Notes: generated by a model not told the origin, from the letters alone. A DNA stretch of 64,000 bases from Alphaproteobacteria bacterium (GCA_033762625.1 JANRLI010000025.1:32451-96450), one strand, 5' to 3'; positions 52,435 through 62,450 are shown, numbered from the stretch's first letter. Numbers and translations are program-made.

Positions 52435-55400
52435 GTGAACGCTGCCCGTACCGCATCCAAAAAATCGCAAAAAGAATCCAAATCCCCCACAGCAAAAAAC
52501 GCCGTAAAGGAAGCCAGTAAACCATCCAAAACTGGAGCAGAAATCAAAAAGGTACTTTCATCACACATCCCTGCCCGTGACCGCACCCAATTCCATGACC
52601 ATGACTTATCGGCCATCGCGGAAAGCTTTTCAGCGTTTATCCATGAACGCAAACGCGGCACGCCCAAGCTGCGCGTATTAAACCCATCGCTGAAAAAAGA
52701 CGGGTATGTCAGCCGTCACACCGTCATCATGGTTGCGAATGACGACATGCCCTTCCTTGTTGATAGCACCACCGGCGAACTCAACCGCATGGGTCTTGGC
52801 ATTCATCTTGTTGTTCATCCGGTTGTGCACATTGTGCGTAATGAACGTAATCAATTTGAACATTTTGCTGGCAAGACAACCTCACCGGATGAACTAAGCG
52901 TTGAGTCATGGATGTATATCGAAATCGATGAAACCCATGAAGCGGCCAAGCTTGCCGAAATCACCGCAAACCTTGAACGCGTGCTATACAATGTTCGCCT
53001 TGCTGTGCGCGACTGGTCTGCGATGCGCACCAAGATCATGGAAACCATCACCGAATTGCCGCGCAATGAAACCGTTGGCCTGCCAGTTGGTGAACGCGAA
53101 GAAACCGCAAACTTCCTTGCATGGCTTGAAGCGGATAATTTTACATTCCTAGGCGCGCGCGATTACCATGTGTCAGGGACAGGTAAGAACATGCACCTGA
53201 CGACGACGCAGGGCAGCGGGCTTGGAATCCTGAGCGATGCGGTATCCGTCATGTTCTTTGGCGAAGAAGGCGAAGGCAGCCAGCCATCCGACATCCACCA
53301 CTTCCTTGAACGCAAGCAATTGGCGCTGATTACCAAAACCTATAAACAATCGGTGGTTCACCGCACCACGCCGATGGACGCGATTTTGATCAAGCGTTAC
53401 AACGCACAGGGCAAGCTGGTTGGCGAACGCCTATTTGTGGGCCTGTTTACCTCGTCATCCTATAACCGTTTGGCCAAAGATGTTCCGCTTATCCGCGAAA
53501 AAATTTCCTACGCACTTGACCATGCCGGCCTTGATCCGCGCAGCTATAACGGAAAAGTATTCACGCATATTCTGAATTCCTATCCGCGTGATGAACTGTT
53601 CCAGATTTCTGCAAAAGAATTGTTGGAAACCGCGCTTGGCATTTTGGATCTTCAAGAACGCCAACGCCTTGCCTTGTTCATCCGTCATGATGCGTTCGAG
53701 CGTTTCGTGAACTGCCTGATTTATGTTCCACGTGATTTATATATCACCAAGCTGCGCAAAGAATTCCAGCGCATCCTGATGAAGACGTTCAACGGCGCAT
53801 CCAGTGATTTCAACGTAAAGATCACCAATGAATCGTTGGCACAAATCTTTATTGTCGTGCGCACATCCAAGGGCCAAATCCCCACCTATGACCGCGCCAA
53901 GCTGGAGCATGAGCTGGAAGACGCAAGCCGCGGCTGGTCTGGCCGTTTGCGCAACGAGCTGGTTGCAGCGTTTGGCGAGAACCGCGGGTTGCAGCTTGCC
54001 AACACCTATGCCGATGCATTCCCGGATTCCTATTGTGAAACCGTCAATGCAAATGAGTCACTCAAAGATTTGGCCTTTATCGAAGATGTTCTTAAAAACA
54101 ATGCGCTGGAATTGAATCTTTATCGTCCAGCAGGCGGCAGCGCGGAGCGCATTCATCTGAAATGGTTCTCTCCAAATGCGCCATTATCCTTATCACTTAT
54201 TCTGCCGATGATGCAGGATATGGGCTTAAAGACCAACGCGGTTCTGGGGCCTTATGAAATCAAACCCGCGGGCGCGACGCAATCGGTGTGGATTCAAGAT
54301 TGCCATGCGGAAGTAAAGCCGGGCATTTCCATCAACCTTGAACAGGTAAAAGCCAAGTTCGAAGAATGCCTGCTCAAAGTATGGAACAAGCAAGTCGAAG
54401 CCGATGCTTATAACCAGCTTATTCTGCTCGCCGATATGAACTGGCGCGAAGTGGTGATTTTGCGCGCCATTGGCAAATATCTGCGCCAGGCACGCCTGCC
54501 CTATTCCGAACAGGCGATCATCCGCACCCTATCGCAACATCCAAAGGCGGCGCGTTTATTGGCGCAGTTATTCATCGCGCGTCATAATCCTGAATTAGGC
54601 AAGGAAGGCGCAAAGCAATCCGCAAAGCTGGAAAAAGACATCGCGGAATATTTGAAAGATGTCAGCATGCTGGAAGAAGACCGCATTCTTCGCCGCGCGC
54701 TCAACGTCATTCAAAACACCTTGCGCACCAACTATTTCCAAAAAGATGAAAACGGCGAACCCAAATCCTATCTGTCGTTTAAACTCGACAGCAAGAAATT
54801 GGATGGTCTGCCACTGCCACGTCCACACGTGGAAATTTTCGTTTACTCCCCGCGCACCGAAGCCATTCATTTGCGTGGCGGCAAGGTTGCACGTGGCGGC
54901 ATCCGCTGGTCAGATCGCCGTGAAGATTTCCGCACCGAAGTTCTGGGCCTTATGAAGGCACAGCAGGTGAAGAACACCGTGATTGTGCCCGTGGGTTCCA
55001 AGGGCGGCTTTGTGGTGAAAGACCCCAAACCTGCTGATATGGGCAAGGAAGGCATTGCCTGCTACCAAATCATGATGCGCGGATTATTGGATATTACCGA
55101 TAACCGCGTAGGCGAAAAAATTGTTCCGCCGAAAAACGTGGTACGCCATGACGAAGATGATCCGTATCTGGTGGTTGCGGCTGATAAAGGCACGGCAAAA
55201 TTCTCTGACATTGCGAATGCGCTTTCCATTGAATACGGTTTCTGGCTGGGCGATGCGTTCGCATCGGGCGGCTCGGCTGGCTACGACCATAAGGGCATGG
55301 GCATTACCGCACGCGGCGCATGGGAAGGCATCAAACGCCATTTCCGCGAAATGGGCAAAGACATCCAGAAGGAAGATTTCACGGTTGTCGGCATCGGCGA

Positions 55401-57351
55401 TATGGCGGGCGACGTGTTCGGCAACGGCATGTTGTTATCACAGCATATCCGCCTTGTTGGTGCGTTTAACCACAAGCATATTTTTATCGACCCATCGCCC
55501 GACAGCGCAAAATCATTTGTTGAACGCCAACGCCTGTTCGATTTACCGGGCAGCCAGTGGAGCGATTACGAAAAAAAGCTGATTAGCAAAGGCGGCGGCG
55601 TTTACAACCGCGATGCCAAGACGATTCAATTATCAAAAGAAGCGCGCGAGCTGTTCAATATCAAGTCCGACAGCGTAACCCCGGATGCCCTGATGCAAGC
55701 GATGCTGCAAGCACAGGTCGAGTTGCTCTATTTCGGTGGTATCGGCACCTATATCAAGGCGGAAGATGAAAACGATGCCGATGTGGGCGACCGCAGCAAT
55801 GATGCCTGCCGCGTGAATGCCGAAAGCGTTCAAGCACAGGTGATCGGCGAAGGCGCAAACCTTGGCATGACGCAAAAGGCGCGTATTTCCTATGCGCTGC
55901 GTGGTGGCCGTTTGAACACCGATGCAATTGATAACTCCGCGGGCGTCGATACATCCGACCATGAAGTGAATATCAAGATCCTGCTCGCTCCTGCGGTGGC
56001 CTCCGGCAAATTGTCAACCAAGGCACGCAATGCATTATTGGCCAAAATGACCGATGATGTGGCTGGTCTGGTCTTGCGCGATAACCATCTGCAAACGCTG
56101 GCGCTTACGGTCACGCAAGCGCGCGCGGCTGAATTGCTGCCCATCCATGCACGGCTCATGACCGCGCTGGAGCGCAAGGGTCTGCTGAACCGCAAGGTTG
56201 AATTTTTGCCCAATGACGAAGCCATTCAGGAACGCGCACGTTTAGGCAAAGGCCTAACCCGTCCTGAATTGGCAGTGCTGATGGCCTATGCGAAAATCGA
56301 TTTATACGAGGAAATTCTGGCAAGCGAATTGCCGAATAACCCCGCGCTGGAAGGTGATTTGTTCATCTACTTCCCCAAAGCGCTGCAAACGGAATATGCG
56401 AATGCCATTCGCACCCACCGCTTGCGCCGTGAAATCATCGCAACCTTTACAACCAACAGCCTCATCAACCGTGGCGGCACGCATCTTATTCAATTGATGC
56501 AGGAAAAGACCGGCAAATCGGCTGCGGAAATTGCAGGCGCCTATGCCGTGCTTCGCACCGTTTATGGTCTGCGCACCACATGGAATGAAATCGAAAAGCT
56601 GGAAGGCAAAATTGACAGCAAGGTCACAACCGAACTCTACACCCGCCTTGCCAAAATGATTGAACGCGCAACCCCGTGGTATGTTCGCCATTCCACTATC
56701 GCGAGCAGCGAAGCCTTGATTAAAAAGCATGGCGATGCGGTGGTAACGCTGCGCAAGTGGATGAGCGAGCGCGCCGATGAATTCATCACCCGTGATGAAA
56801 ACGAAAAGCGCGCCGCCGATTTCCGCAAGGCTGGCGTACCTTCCAAGATTATTGACGATATTCTGGGCCTGCCTGTCTTGGCGCACATCCCTGAAATCGT
56901 CAGCTTGTCGGAAAAAACCGGCCGCAGCCTTGAAAGCGTGGCGGAATTGTATTTTGCCGTTGAACAACGCTTCCGCATCTTCTGGCTGCGCACGCAGGCA
57001 CGCGATTTATCCTCCGAAAACGTATGGCAACGCGAAGCCGCAACCAATCTGGTTGATGATTTGTATGATATGCAATCGGTGCTTACCAATCTGGTGCTGC
57101 AAGCAAATGGTAAAGTAAGCAGCGGTAAAGTTGCGCCAGCAGCCAAAGGCAAGAAGGGCGCGAAAGCATCCCCTGCTTCCTCGGCCAAGGCAAAACCCGA
57201 ACTGCTTATTGAAAACTGGGTGGAACCCAAGGCCGATATTGCACGTCAATACAGCGTAATGCTTGGCGAAATTGCCGCAACGCGCCATGCTGACTTTGCC
57301 ATGTTGAACCTGGCCCTGCGTCATCTGCAACAACTTGCTTACAAAGGCTAA
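52435..57351 (+). CDS. gdhB: NAD-specific glutamate dehydrogenase (large, GDH2 type)
   Basis: This giant enzyme (1638 aa) oxidatively deaminates glutamate to 2-oxoglutarate with NAD. It has the long N-terminal regulatory region with MVANDDMPFLVDSTTGELNR, then the catalytic part with LRGGKVARGGIRWSDRREDF, VPVGSKGGFVVKDP, GYDHKGMGITARGAWE and VGIGDMAGDVFGNGMLLS, and the C-terminal helical region. The first 40 residues (TASKKSQKESKSPTAKNAVK) are a basic extension. The length matches the 180-kDa class found in alpha- and gammaproteobacteria. A GTG start lies within the leader structure noted above. Single-gene unit. The symbol follows other proteobacteria and is not certain. Confidence 0.96.
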   Translation: MNAARTASKKSQKESKSPTAKNAVKEASKPSKTGAEIKKVLSSHIPARDRTQFHDHDLSAIAESFSAFIHERKRGTPKLRVLNPSLKKDGYVSRHTVIMVANDDMPFLVDSTTGELNRMGLGIHLVVHPVVHIVRNERNQFEHFAGKTTSPDELSVESWMYIEIDETHEAAKLAEITANLERVLYNVRLAVRDWSAMRTKIMETITELPRNETVGLPVGEREETANFLAWLEADNFTFLGARDYHVSGTGKNMHLTTTQGSGLGILSDAVSVMFFGEEGEGSQPSDIHHFLERKQLALITKTYKQSVVHRTTPMDAILIKRYNAQGKLVGERLFVGLFTSSSYNRLAKDVPLIREKISYALDHAGLDPRSYNGKVFTHILNSYPRDELFQISAKELLETALGILDLQERQRLALFIRHDAFERFVNCLIYVPRDLYITKLRKEFQRILMKTFNGASSDFNVKITNESLAQIFIVVRTSKGQIPTYDRAKLEHELEDASRGWSGRLRNELVAAFGENRGLQLANTYADAFPDSYCETVNANESLKDLAFIEDVLKNNALELNLYRPAGGSAERIHLKWFSPNAPLSLSLILPMMQDMGLKTNAVLGPYEIKPAGATQSVWIQDCHAEVKPGISINLEQVKAKFEECLLKVWNKQVEADAYNQLILLADMNWREVVILRAIGKYLRQARLPYSEQAIIRTLSQHPKAARLLAQLFIARHNPELGKEGAKQSAKLEKDIAEYLKDVSMLEEDRILRRALNVIQNTLRTNYFQKDENGEPKSYLSFKLDSKKLDGLPLPRPHVEIFVYSPRTEAIHLRGGKVARGGIRWSDRREDFRTEVLGLMKAQQVKNTVIVPVGSKGGFVVKDPKPADMGKEGIACYQIMMRGLLDITDNRVGEKIVPPKNVVRHDEDDPYLVVAADKGTAKFSDIANALSIEYGFWLGDAFASGGSAGYDHKGMGITARGAWEGIKRHFREMGKDIQKEDFTVVGIGDMAGDVFGNGMLLSQHIRLVGAFNHKHIFIDPSPDSAKSFVERQRLFDLPGSQWSDYEKKLISKGGGVYNRDAKTIQLSKEARELFNIKSDSVTPDALMQAMLQAQVELLYFGGIGTYIKAEDENDADVGDRSNDACRVNAESVQAQVIGEGANLGMTQKARISYALRGGRLNTDAIDNSAGVDTSDHEVNIKILLAPAVASGKLSTKARNALLAKMTDDVAGLVLRDNHLQTLALTVTQARAAELLPIHARLMTALERKGLLNRKVEFLPNDEAIQERARLGKGLTRPELAVLMAYAKIDLYEEILASELPNNPALEGDLFIYFPKALQTEYANAIRTHRLRREIIATFTTNSLINRGGTHLIQLMQEKTGKSAAEIAGAYAVLRTVYGLRTTWNEIEKLEGKIDSKVTTELYTRLAKMIERATPWYVRHSTIASSEALIKKHGDAVVTLRKWMSERADEFITRDENEKRAADFRKAGVPSKIIDDILGLPVLAHIPEIVSLSEKTGRSLESVAELYFAVEQRFRIFWLRTQARDLSSENVWQREAATNLVDDLYDMQSVLTNLVLQANGKVSSGKVAPAAKGKKGAKASPASSAKAKPELLIENWVEPKADIARQYSVMLGEIAATRHADFAMLNLALRHLQQLAYKG

Positions 57352-57520
57352 CCTTGCAAGGCTCATCCACGATGCTTTCAAATGGTACAATCCCAATTTT
57401 TGAGGCGAAAAACGTGGTGTTCGAGCACGGCAAGGCAAGCGTACGTTGTGGTACGCGCGTTGCCGCGCACAGAACGGCGCGTTTTGCAGTCCAAAAGGTG
57501 GGCCAAAAGGTGGAATTGCA

Positions 57521-58474
57521 GTGAAACGCCGTGAACTCTTTCCCCCGATTGAGCCTTATCAAACCGGGCGGCTCAAGGTCAGCGAGCTTCACGATTTATA
57601 CTGGGAAACCAGCGGCAACCCCAAAGGCACGCCGGTGGTATTCCTGCATGGCGGGCCGGGCGCTGGCACGCAAAGCGTGCATCGCCGTTTCTTTGACCCC
57701 AAGCACTGGCACATCATTCTGTTCGACCAGCGCGGTTCGGGTAAATCCACCCCGCATGGCGAAATGGCGGAAAATACAACGCAGCATCTGATTGATGATA
57801 TGGAAAAGCTGCGTATGCACCTTGGCCTTGAACGCTGGCATGTGTTTGGGGGTTCATGGGGCAGCACGCTTGCATTGGCTTATGCCCAAACGCATCCGCA
57901 GCGTGTGCTGGGTTTAATCCTGCGCGGCATTTGCTTGCTCGAACAATGGGAAATCAACTGGTTCCTTTATGGCCTTGCCACCGTATTCCCCGATGCGTGG
58001 GAAGCCTTCGCAAGTCTGGTGCCCGAAGCCGAACGCGGCAATCTGCTGGATGCGTATCTGAAATTGATGGATGACCCAAATCCGAATATCCGCGTGCGGG
58101 CCTATGCGGCGTGGAGCCAATATGAAAGCGCCTGCTCCACCCTCCTCCCCAACCCGGATGTTCAATCAAATCCTGATGATGGTAAACGCGCCGCATCCAT
58201 CTCGCGGCTTGAAGCGCATTATTTCAAAAACAACTTGTTCAAACCCGAAACGCAGTTGATCGATAACATCGCGCGCATCCGCCATATCCCCGGTGTCATC
58301 GTGCATGGGCGATATGACATGGTGTGCCCGGTTGCCAATGCATTCAAATTGCATAAAGCATGGCCGGAAGCGGATTTCATCGTCGTTCCTAATGCTGGCC
58401 ACGCCGCACTCGAACCCGGTATCCGCAGCGCACTTATTGAAGCGACAGATAGGTTTAAGGATATTGTGGGGTAG
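57521..58474 (+). CDS. pip: Prolyl aminopeptidase (proline iminopeptidase, S33)
   Basis: An alpha/beta hydrolase that removes N-terminal proline from peptides. LYWETSGNPKGTPVVFLHGG (oxyanion loop HGGPG), FDQRGSGKSTPHGE, the nucleophile elbow GGSWGSTLALAYAQTHP, GRYDMVCP (Asp) and PNAGHAALEPG (His) are all present. A GTG at 57521 with AAGGTGGA upstream gives the normal length of about 317 aa; the open frame to 57446 is probably untranslated. The 169-nt gap to the glutamate dehydrogenase gene shows no clear feature. Confidence 0.95.
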   Translation: MKRRELFPPIEPYQTGRLKVSELHDLYWETSGNPKGTPVVFLHGGPGAGTQSVHRRFFDPKHWHIILFDQRGSGKSTPHGEMAENTTQHLIDDMEKLRMHLGLERWHVFGGSWGSTLALAYAQTHPQRVLGLILRGICLLEQWEINWFLYGLATVFPDAWEAFASLVPEAERGNLLDAYLKLMDDPNPNIRVRAYAAWSQYESACSTLLPNPDVQSNPDDGKRAASISRLEAHYFKNNLFKPETQLIDNIARIRHIPGVIVHGRYDMVCPVANAFKLHKAWPEADFIVVPNAGHAALEPGIRSALIEATDRFKDIVG

Positions 58475-58563
58475 ATCTTACCTCCCCCATACCCCGCATA
58501 CTTATAACTAGACTATAGTATCAACATTTGCTACGTTCACTTTATGTTCTTATAGGATGAGTG

Positions 58564-59334
58564 ATGGCTGATAAAAGTACCATTGAGTGGACCAATAGCA
58601 CTTGGAACCCCGTTACAGGTTGCACGAAAATTAGTTTGGGCTGTGATTTTTGTTATGCAGAAAGATTTTCCGAGCGTTTTCGTGGAGTCAAAGGTCATCC
58701 ATTTGAAAATGGTTTTGATTTAAAAATCAGGCCTGAAAGATTAACTCAACCTCTCGCATGGAAAAAGCCTCGTTTGGTTTTTGTAAATTCCATGAGTGAT
58801 CTTTTTCATAAAGAAATTCCCATCGAACATATAGATAGCGTCTTTGATACTATGGAAAAGGCCGATTGGCATGTTTTTCAAGTACTCACAAAGCGCAGCT
58901 CTTTGATGAAGAAATACATAAACAATCGTTATAAAAAAGGGAAAGCACCTGAGCATATTTGGTTAGGTGTTTCTGTAGAAAATAGTACCAAACTTTCACG
59001 CATAACACATCTACAAGAAACCAATGCTTCAATTAGATTCTTATCTGTAGAACCACTTATTGGCCCTCCTGGTGATTTACAATTATCCGGTATTCATTGG
59101 GTTATTGCAGGCGGTGAAAGCGGCCCAAATGCACGACCAATGGAGCCAGAATGGGCAATATCTGTAAAAAACCAATGTGTAAAACAAAAAGTACCCTTCT
59201 TCTTCAAGCAATGGGGGGGATATAGACCAAAGTCTGGAGGCAGACTTCTGCAAGGTAAATTATGGAGTCAGTTCCCTGCCCTTTCGAAAACAGCCTCTAA
59301 TCCAGCAGTTCTTTATTTAGAGGCAGCCGAATAA
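58564..59334 (+). CDS. DUF5131 (phage Gp37/Gp68 family) three-Cys-motif protein
   Basis: The N-terminus STIEWTNSTWNPVTGCTKIS followed by LGCDFCYAERFSERF has the three-cysteine cluster CX7CX2C of this family (PF07505). FVNSMSDLFHKEIP, HVFQVLTKRS, HIWLGVSVEN, IRFLSVEPLIGP, VIAGGESGPNARPMEPEWA and PFFFKQWGG are all conserved family blocks. The fold is related to radical-SAM-type TIM barrels, and an iron-sulphur cluster is probable but unproven. The start is the ATG at 58564 after AGGATGA (an overlapping GTG lies at 58561). Strongly AT-rich compared with its neighbours, pointing to recent transfer. Paired with tcmP, whose GTG start overlaps its stop region. Confidence 0.93.
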   Translation: MADKSTIEWTNSTWNPVTGCTKISLGCDFCYAERFSERFRGVKGHPFENGFDLKIRPERLTQPLAWKKPRLVFVNSMSDLFHKEIPIEHIDSVFDTMEKADWHVFQVLTKRSSLMKKYINNRYKKGKAPEHIWLGVSVENSTKLSRITHLQETNASIRFLSVEPLIGPPGDLQLSGIHWVIAGGESGPNARPMEPEWAISVKNQCVKQKVPFFFKQWGGYRPKSGGRLLQGKLWSQFPALSKTASNPAVLYLEAAE

Positions 59335-60512
59335 TGTGTGCACAAAATTCAGCACAAAACTTTTTATATGAGGGACGCGAACAAACTCTCGCAAAACACA
59401 TTCTGTTTGGTGATTACATTAAGACACTTGCCTACCATATTTTGTACAGCAGAGACGAATTAGTATATGTGGATGGTTTTTCTGGGCCATGGGAATCGAA
59501 AGATGGGAATTATTCTGACACTTCTTTTTCTATTGCATTAAAAAAGCTATCTGAAGTCCGACAACATGCCGAAACAACCTATAAAAGAAAAAAAATTATT
59601 CGCTGCCTGTTTATTGAAGAAAATCGCTCACGATGCGAGCAATTAAAAACGTATATTCAATCCAATCAACTAGAGGGCATTCATACCGAAGTTCTTAATG
59701 GTGACTTTGAAAACCTTATATCTGATATAAAAAAATACGTGGGCAATAGCTTTGCTTTTATATTTATCGATCCCACAGGATGGACAGGCTATTCCTATGA
59801 TAAAATTAAACCTCTCTTTCAACAAAAAGGAGAGTTTTTAATTAATTTTATGTTCAACGACATCAAACGATTTGTTGGCGATGAACGAGAAAAAATTAAA
59901 GCAAGTTTTGAAAAACTTTTTGGTGGCGGCGCGTGGGAAAGTGAATTAAGCGACCTTGAGAACGCAGGGATTACCCACGAAGCAGCCGTTGTTGAATTAT
60001 ATTGCCAGCGATTAAGAAGAATATCATCAAAATTAGATTGGCTTGTTACATACTCGCCTATACTACACAGAACGATGGATCGTTCTTGGTTCTATCTTAT
60101 TTATGCAACAACACATTTAAAAGGTTTGCAGCAATTTCATAAAATTCGGGAGAAATCATTAGAACAATACGATGAGGTTAGGAAGGTAGCCGCCTATAAG
60201 CAAAAGACTGAGAAAACGGGAATGAGCGATTTGTTTGGCCCTGCTGAAATCCCTGAGGCTACACCTCTAGAAGAATTACATTCTTATTCAGAAAAAATTG
60301 GTCCTGAACGAATTGTATTTTTTTTGCAATCCAAAAACGAGGTAAAATATTCTGCACTTGCTAAAGACATTCTTCAACTTCCTGCTGTCACAGATAAAAT
60401 ATTACATGCATGGCTTAAAAAAATGGCGCAGAACAATCTAATCACCTTGAATCGATTAATGCCCAGAGGTGGAATTAATGAAAATACGCTCATCAAACTC
60501 AAGCCCCAGTAA
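59334..60512 (+). CDS. tcmP: Three-Cys-motif partner protein TcmP
   Basis: Named for its constant pairing with the three-Cys-motif protein encoded immediately upstream. Family hallmarks: TLAKHILFGDYIKTLAYHIL, LVYVDGFSGPWES, CLFIEENRSRCEQLKTYIQ and FAFIFIDPTGWTGYSYDKIK, a Rossmann-like core resembling SAM-dependent methyltransferases (DGFSGPW, then the DPTGW motif). The C-terminal 120 residues look like a winged-helix region (NEVKYSALAKDILQLPAVTD). The molecular function is unknown. The codon use and base composition are AT-rich like the partner. The start is an ATG overlapping the stop of the partner by one base. Confidence 0.93.
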   Translation: MCAQNSAQNFLYEGREQTLAKHILFGDYIKTLAYHILYSRDELVYVDGFSGPWESKDGNYSDTSFSIALKKLSEVRQHAETTYKRKKIIRCLFIEENRSRCEQLKTYIQSNQLEGIHTEVLNGDFENLISDIKKYVGNSFAFIFIDPTGWTGYSYDKIKPLFQQKGEFLINFMFNDIKRFVGDEREKIKASFEKLFGGGAWESELSDLENAGITHEAAVVELYCQRLRRISSKLDWLVTYSPILHRTMDRSWFYLIYATTHLKGLQQFHKIREKSLEQYDEVRKVAAYKQKTEKTGMSDLFGPAEIPEATPLEELHSYSEKIGPERIVFFLQSKNEVKYSALAKDILQLPAVTDKILHAWLKKMAQNNLITLNRLMPRGGINENTLIKLKPQ

Positions 60513-60642
60513 TTGCTTCGTATGAACAACTTCGAAAAATCCTAAAAACCAAATTTCAATTTGCATTTTGAAAACATCGCAAATGCTGCTGCGTTTTTGT
60601 CTATAAAAAATTTGCTAAATCACTGTGTTCAACCGCGACTTG

Positions 60643-60658
60643 TGTTTCACGTGAAACA
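60643..60658. promoter_or_regulatory. parS centromere-like site (ParB binding)
   Basis: The 16-bp palindrome TGTTTCACGTGAAACA matches the bacterial parS consensus in every position. It is intergenic, between tcmP and the OmpA-like gene. parS sites cluster near the chromosomal origin and are bound by ParB. Half-sites (GTTTCAC) also occur at 60676-60682. Confidence 0.85.
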
Positions 60659-60724
60659 TTTTTGATAAACGCTTGTTTCACAACCGTATTTTTAAAAGTG
60701 CTATTTCACAGCCAATTTGGCCAT

Positions 60725-60757
60725 AAAAAAAACGCCGCACATGCATGCGGCGTTTTT
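60725..60757 (-). terminator. Bidirectional intrinsic terminator downstream of the OmpA-like gene
   Basis: AACGCCGCA (60731-60739) pairs with TGCGGCGTT (60746-60754). A-runs lie on the left and T-runs on the right, so on the minus strand the stem is followed by a long T-run, ending the OmpA-like transcript; it may also stop plus-strand transcripts. Confidence 0.85.
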
Positions 60758-60778
60758 AATTAGCTATTCAGAAACCGC

Positions 60779-61909
60779 TTATTGAACCAGTACGATTTCT
60801 GCGCGGCGGTTCTTGGCTTCACGAACATTGTTTGCCGTTGGAACCATCAGCTCGCTTTCGCCAGCGCCACGTGTGGTGATTTCATCACGTGGAATGCCAA
60901 GGCTAACCATGTAACCTTGAACCATCGCGGCGCGGCGGTCTGACAAACGCTTGTTATAGCGGGTGCTGCCACGGGTATCGGTGTGACCGGTTACTTGAAC
61001 GCGGGCTACACCGCCACGGCGGAATGCATCGGCTGCGCGTTGGATGGTTTCTTTGGCTTCGGCGGTAAGGTAGGTTTTGTCGAAATCAAAGAACACAATA
61101 TAAGTTTCTGGAACAACCGGTGGTGCGGGCGGAACCTGCTGCATCATCATCGGCTGTGGTTGTTGCACCATCATCATTTGCTGGGCTGGCACAACGGTTA
61201 CAGCGCGTGGCTGGGTGTGCATCGCAACGGGGGTTGGCACTTCGCGTTCGATACCAAACACATAGCGCAAACCGATCAAGAAGGTGTGGTTGCGGTATTC
61301 AGCTTCGCTGGTGGTGAAACCGCCAACAGCAGTCTTATATTCGGGATCGATGGTTGCGAAGTAACGATAGTCTGCGGTTACGTCCCAGCGTTCGCTAAGT
61401 TCGTATGACAAACCGGCAATACCTTGGTAGGCAAACTGGAATGGCTGGTTGTTAAAAAGGTTACCGCCAAATACGCGGCCTGCATCATTCGCACCAATCA
61501 GCGCGCCCCCGATACCCGCACCCAAATATGGGGTTACGCCGGATTGGGTCTGGAAGTCATAGAACAAGTTGCCCATGAAGGCGACGCTGTCAAAGTTACC
61601 GGTGGAAGTACCTGCGCCAGTGCCCGTTACCTTATCAACGCTGTTGCGGCGGTAAGCGATTTCGAATTCAGGGCGAAACTGGTTTTCAAAACCGAAACCC
61701 ACCGAACCATCAAGGATAAAACCTGGGTCTGATTCAATGCGGTTGGTGGTTGCGCCAATCTTCGCATCATTATCTTGAAGGAAGTTCACACCAGCACCCG
61801 CGCCGATATACCAGCCTTGCTTTGGATAAGCTTGTGCTGAACCCGGGATGAAAAGCGCAGCGACCAACGCTGCTGCTGCAAGTTTGCCGATCACATTATT
61901 CGTCTTCAT
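60779..61909 (-). CDS. Outer-membrane beta-barrel protein with C-terminal OmpA domain
   Basis: The signal peptide is GKLAAAALVAALFIPGSAQA. It is followed by a beta-barrel of about 190 residues (YPKQGWYIGAGAGVNFLQDN ... YRNHTFLIGLRYVFG), a Met/Gln/Pro-rich linker (QQMMMVQQPQPMMMQQ) and the OmpA-like peptidoglycan-binding domain (VFFDFDKTYLTAEAKETIQR, VTGHTDTRGSTRYNKRLSDR, GAGESELMVPTANNV). The start at 61909 has GAGGAAAACAC before it; the frame is open to 61954, but the extra residues precede the signal peptide. It links outer membrane and cell wall. Divergent from the RNase P RNA gene. Confidence 0.94.
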   Translation of the reverse strand: MKTNNVIGKLAAAALVAALFIPGSAQAYPKQGWYIGAGAGVNFLQDNDAKIGATTNRIESDPGFILDGSVGFGFENQFRPEFEIAYRRNSVDKVTGTGAGTSTGNFDSVAFMGNLFYDFQTQSGVTPYLGAGIGGALIGANDAGRVFGGNLFNNQPFQFAYQGIAGLSYELSERWDVTADYRYFATIDPEYKTAVGGFTTSEAEYRNHTFLIGLRYVFGIEREVPTPVAMHTQPRAVTVVPAQQMMMVQQPQPMMMQQVPPAPPVVPETYIVFFDFDKTYLTAEAKETIQRAADAFRRGGVARVQVTGHTDTRGSTRYNKRLSDRRAAMVQGYMVSLGIPRDEITTRGAGESELMVPTANNVREAKNRRAEIVLVQ

Positions 61910-62020
61910 GTGTTTTCCTCGATATGGTTTGAAATGCATCTCATGGGTTAGCATTTTTAATCATTTGGCCATAGGCAAAAATCAAATTACCAATATTAAT
62001 CAACGAGTCAGGCTGGTTTT

Positions 62021-62036
62021 GTTGCAATTATGCAAC
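62021..62036. promoter_or_regulatory. 16-bp palindrome between the OmpA-like gene and rnpB
   Basis: GTTGCA-ATTA-TGCAAC is a perfect inverted repeat in the divergent region, about 110 nt upstream of the OmpA-like start and 40-50 nt before rnpB. It could be an operator for a dimeric regulator. No regulator gene is adjacent. Confidence 0.3.
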
Positions 62037-62074
62037 TATTCTTTTTAACACTTTTTGTTGTATTGTTACGACTT

Positions 62075-62450
62075 CACCAGATGGCTGGATGGTCGCCTTT
62101 TTCGCAAGATTGGGGAGGAAAGTCCGGGCTCCATAAGATTATGGTGCTGGCTAACAGCCAGCGGGGGTGACCTCAGGGAAAGTGCAACAGAAAGATACCG
62201 CCAACAGCTTCTAAGACGGGGGGTTGGTAAGGGTGAAATGGTGCGGTAAGAGCGCACCGCGTTTTTAGTGATAAAAACGGCATGGCAAACCCCACCAGGA
62301 GCAAGACCAAATAGGGATGGTTGGCTGATCTTACCATTAACCATCCGGGTAGGTTGCATGACATGTGAAGTAATTCACATGCTAGATGAATGACCGTCTT
62401 AACACTGTTAAAGGTGCGATGACAAAACCCGGCTTACAGGCCATCTGGTG
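62075..62450 (+). ncRNA. rnpB: RNase P RNA (class A)
   Basis: The catalytic RNA that trims tRNA 5' leaders. The end stem CACCAGATGG (62075-62084) pairs with CCATCTGGTG (62441-62450), closing the molecule. Conserved class A blocks follow in order: GAGGAAAGTCCGGGCTCC, GCAACAGAAAGATACCGCC, GGTAAGGGTGAAA, GTAAGAGCGCACCG, ATGGCAAACCCC, and the 3' segment GACAAAACCCGGCTTACAGG. The length of about 376 nt is normal for alphaproteobacteria. The exact ends may differ by a few bases. Confidence 0.95.
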
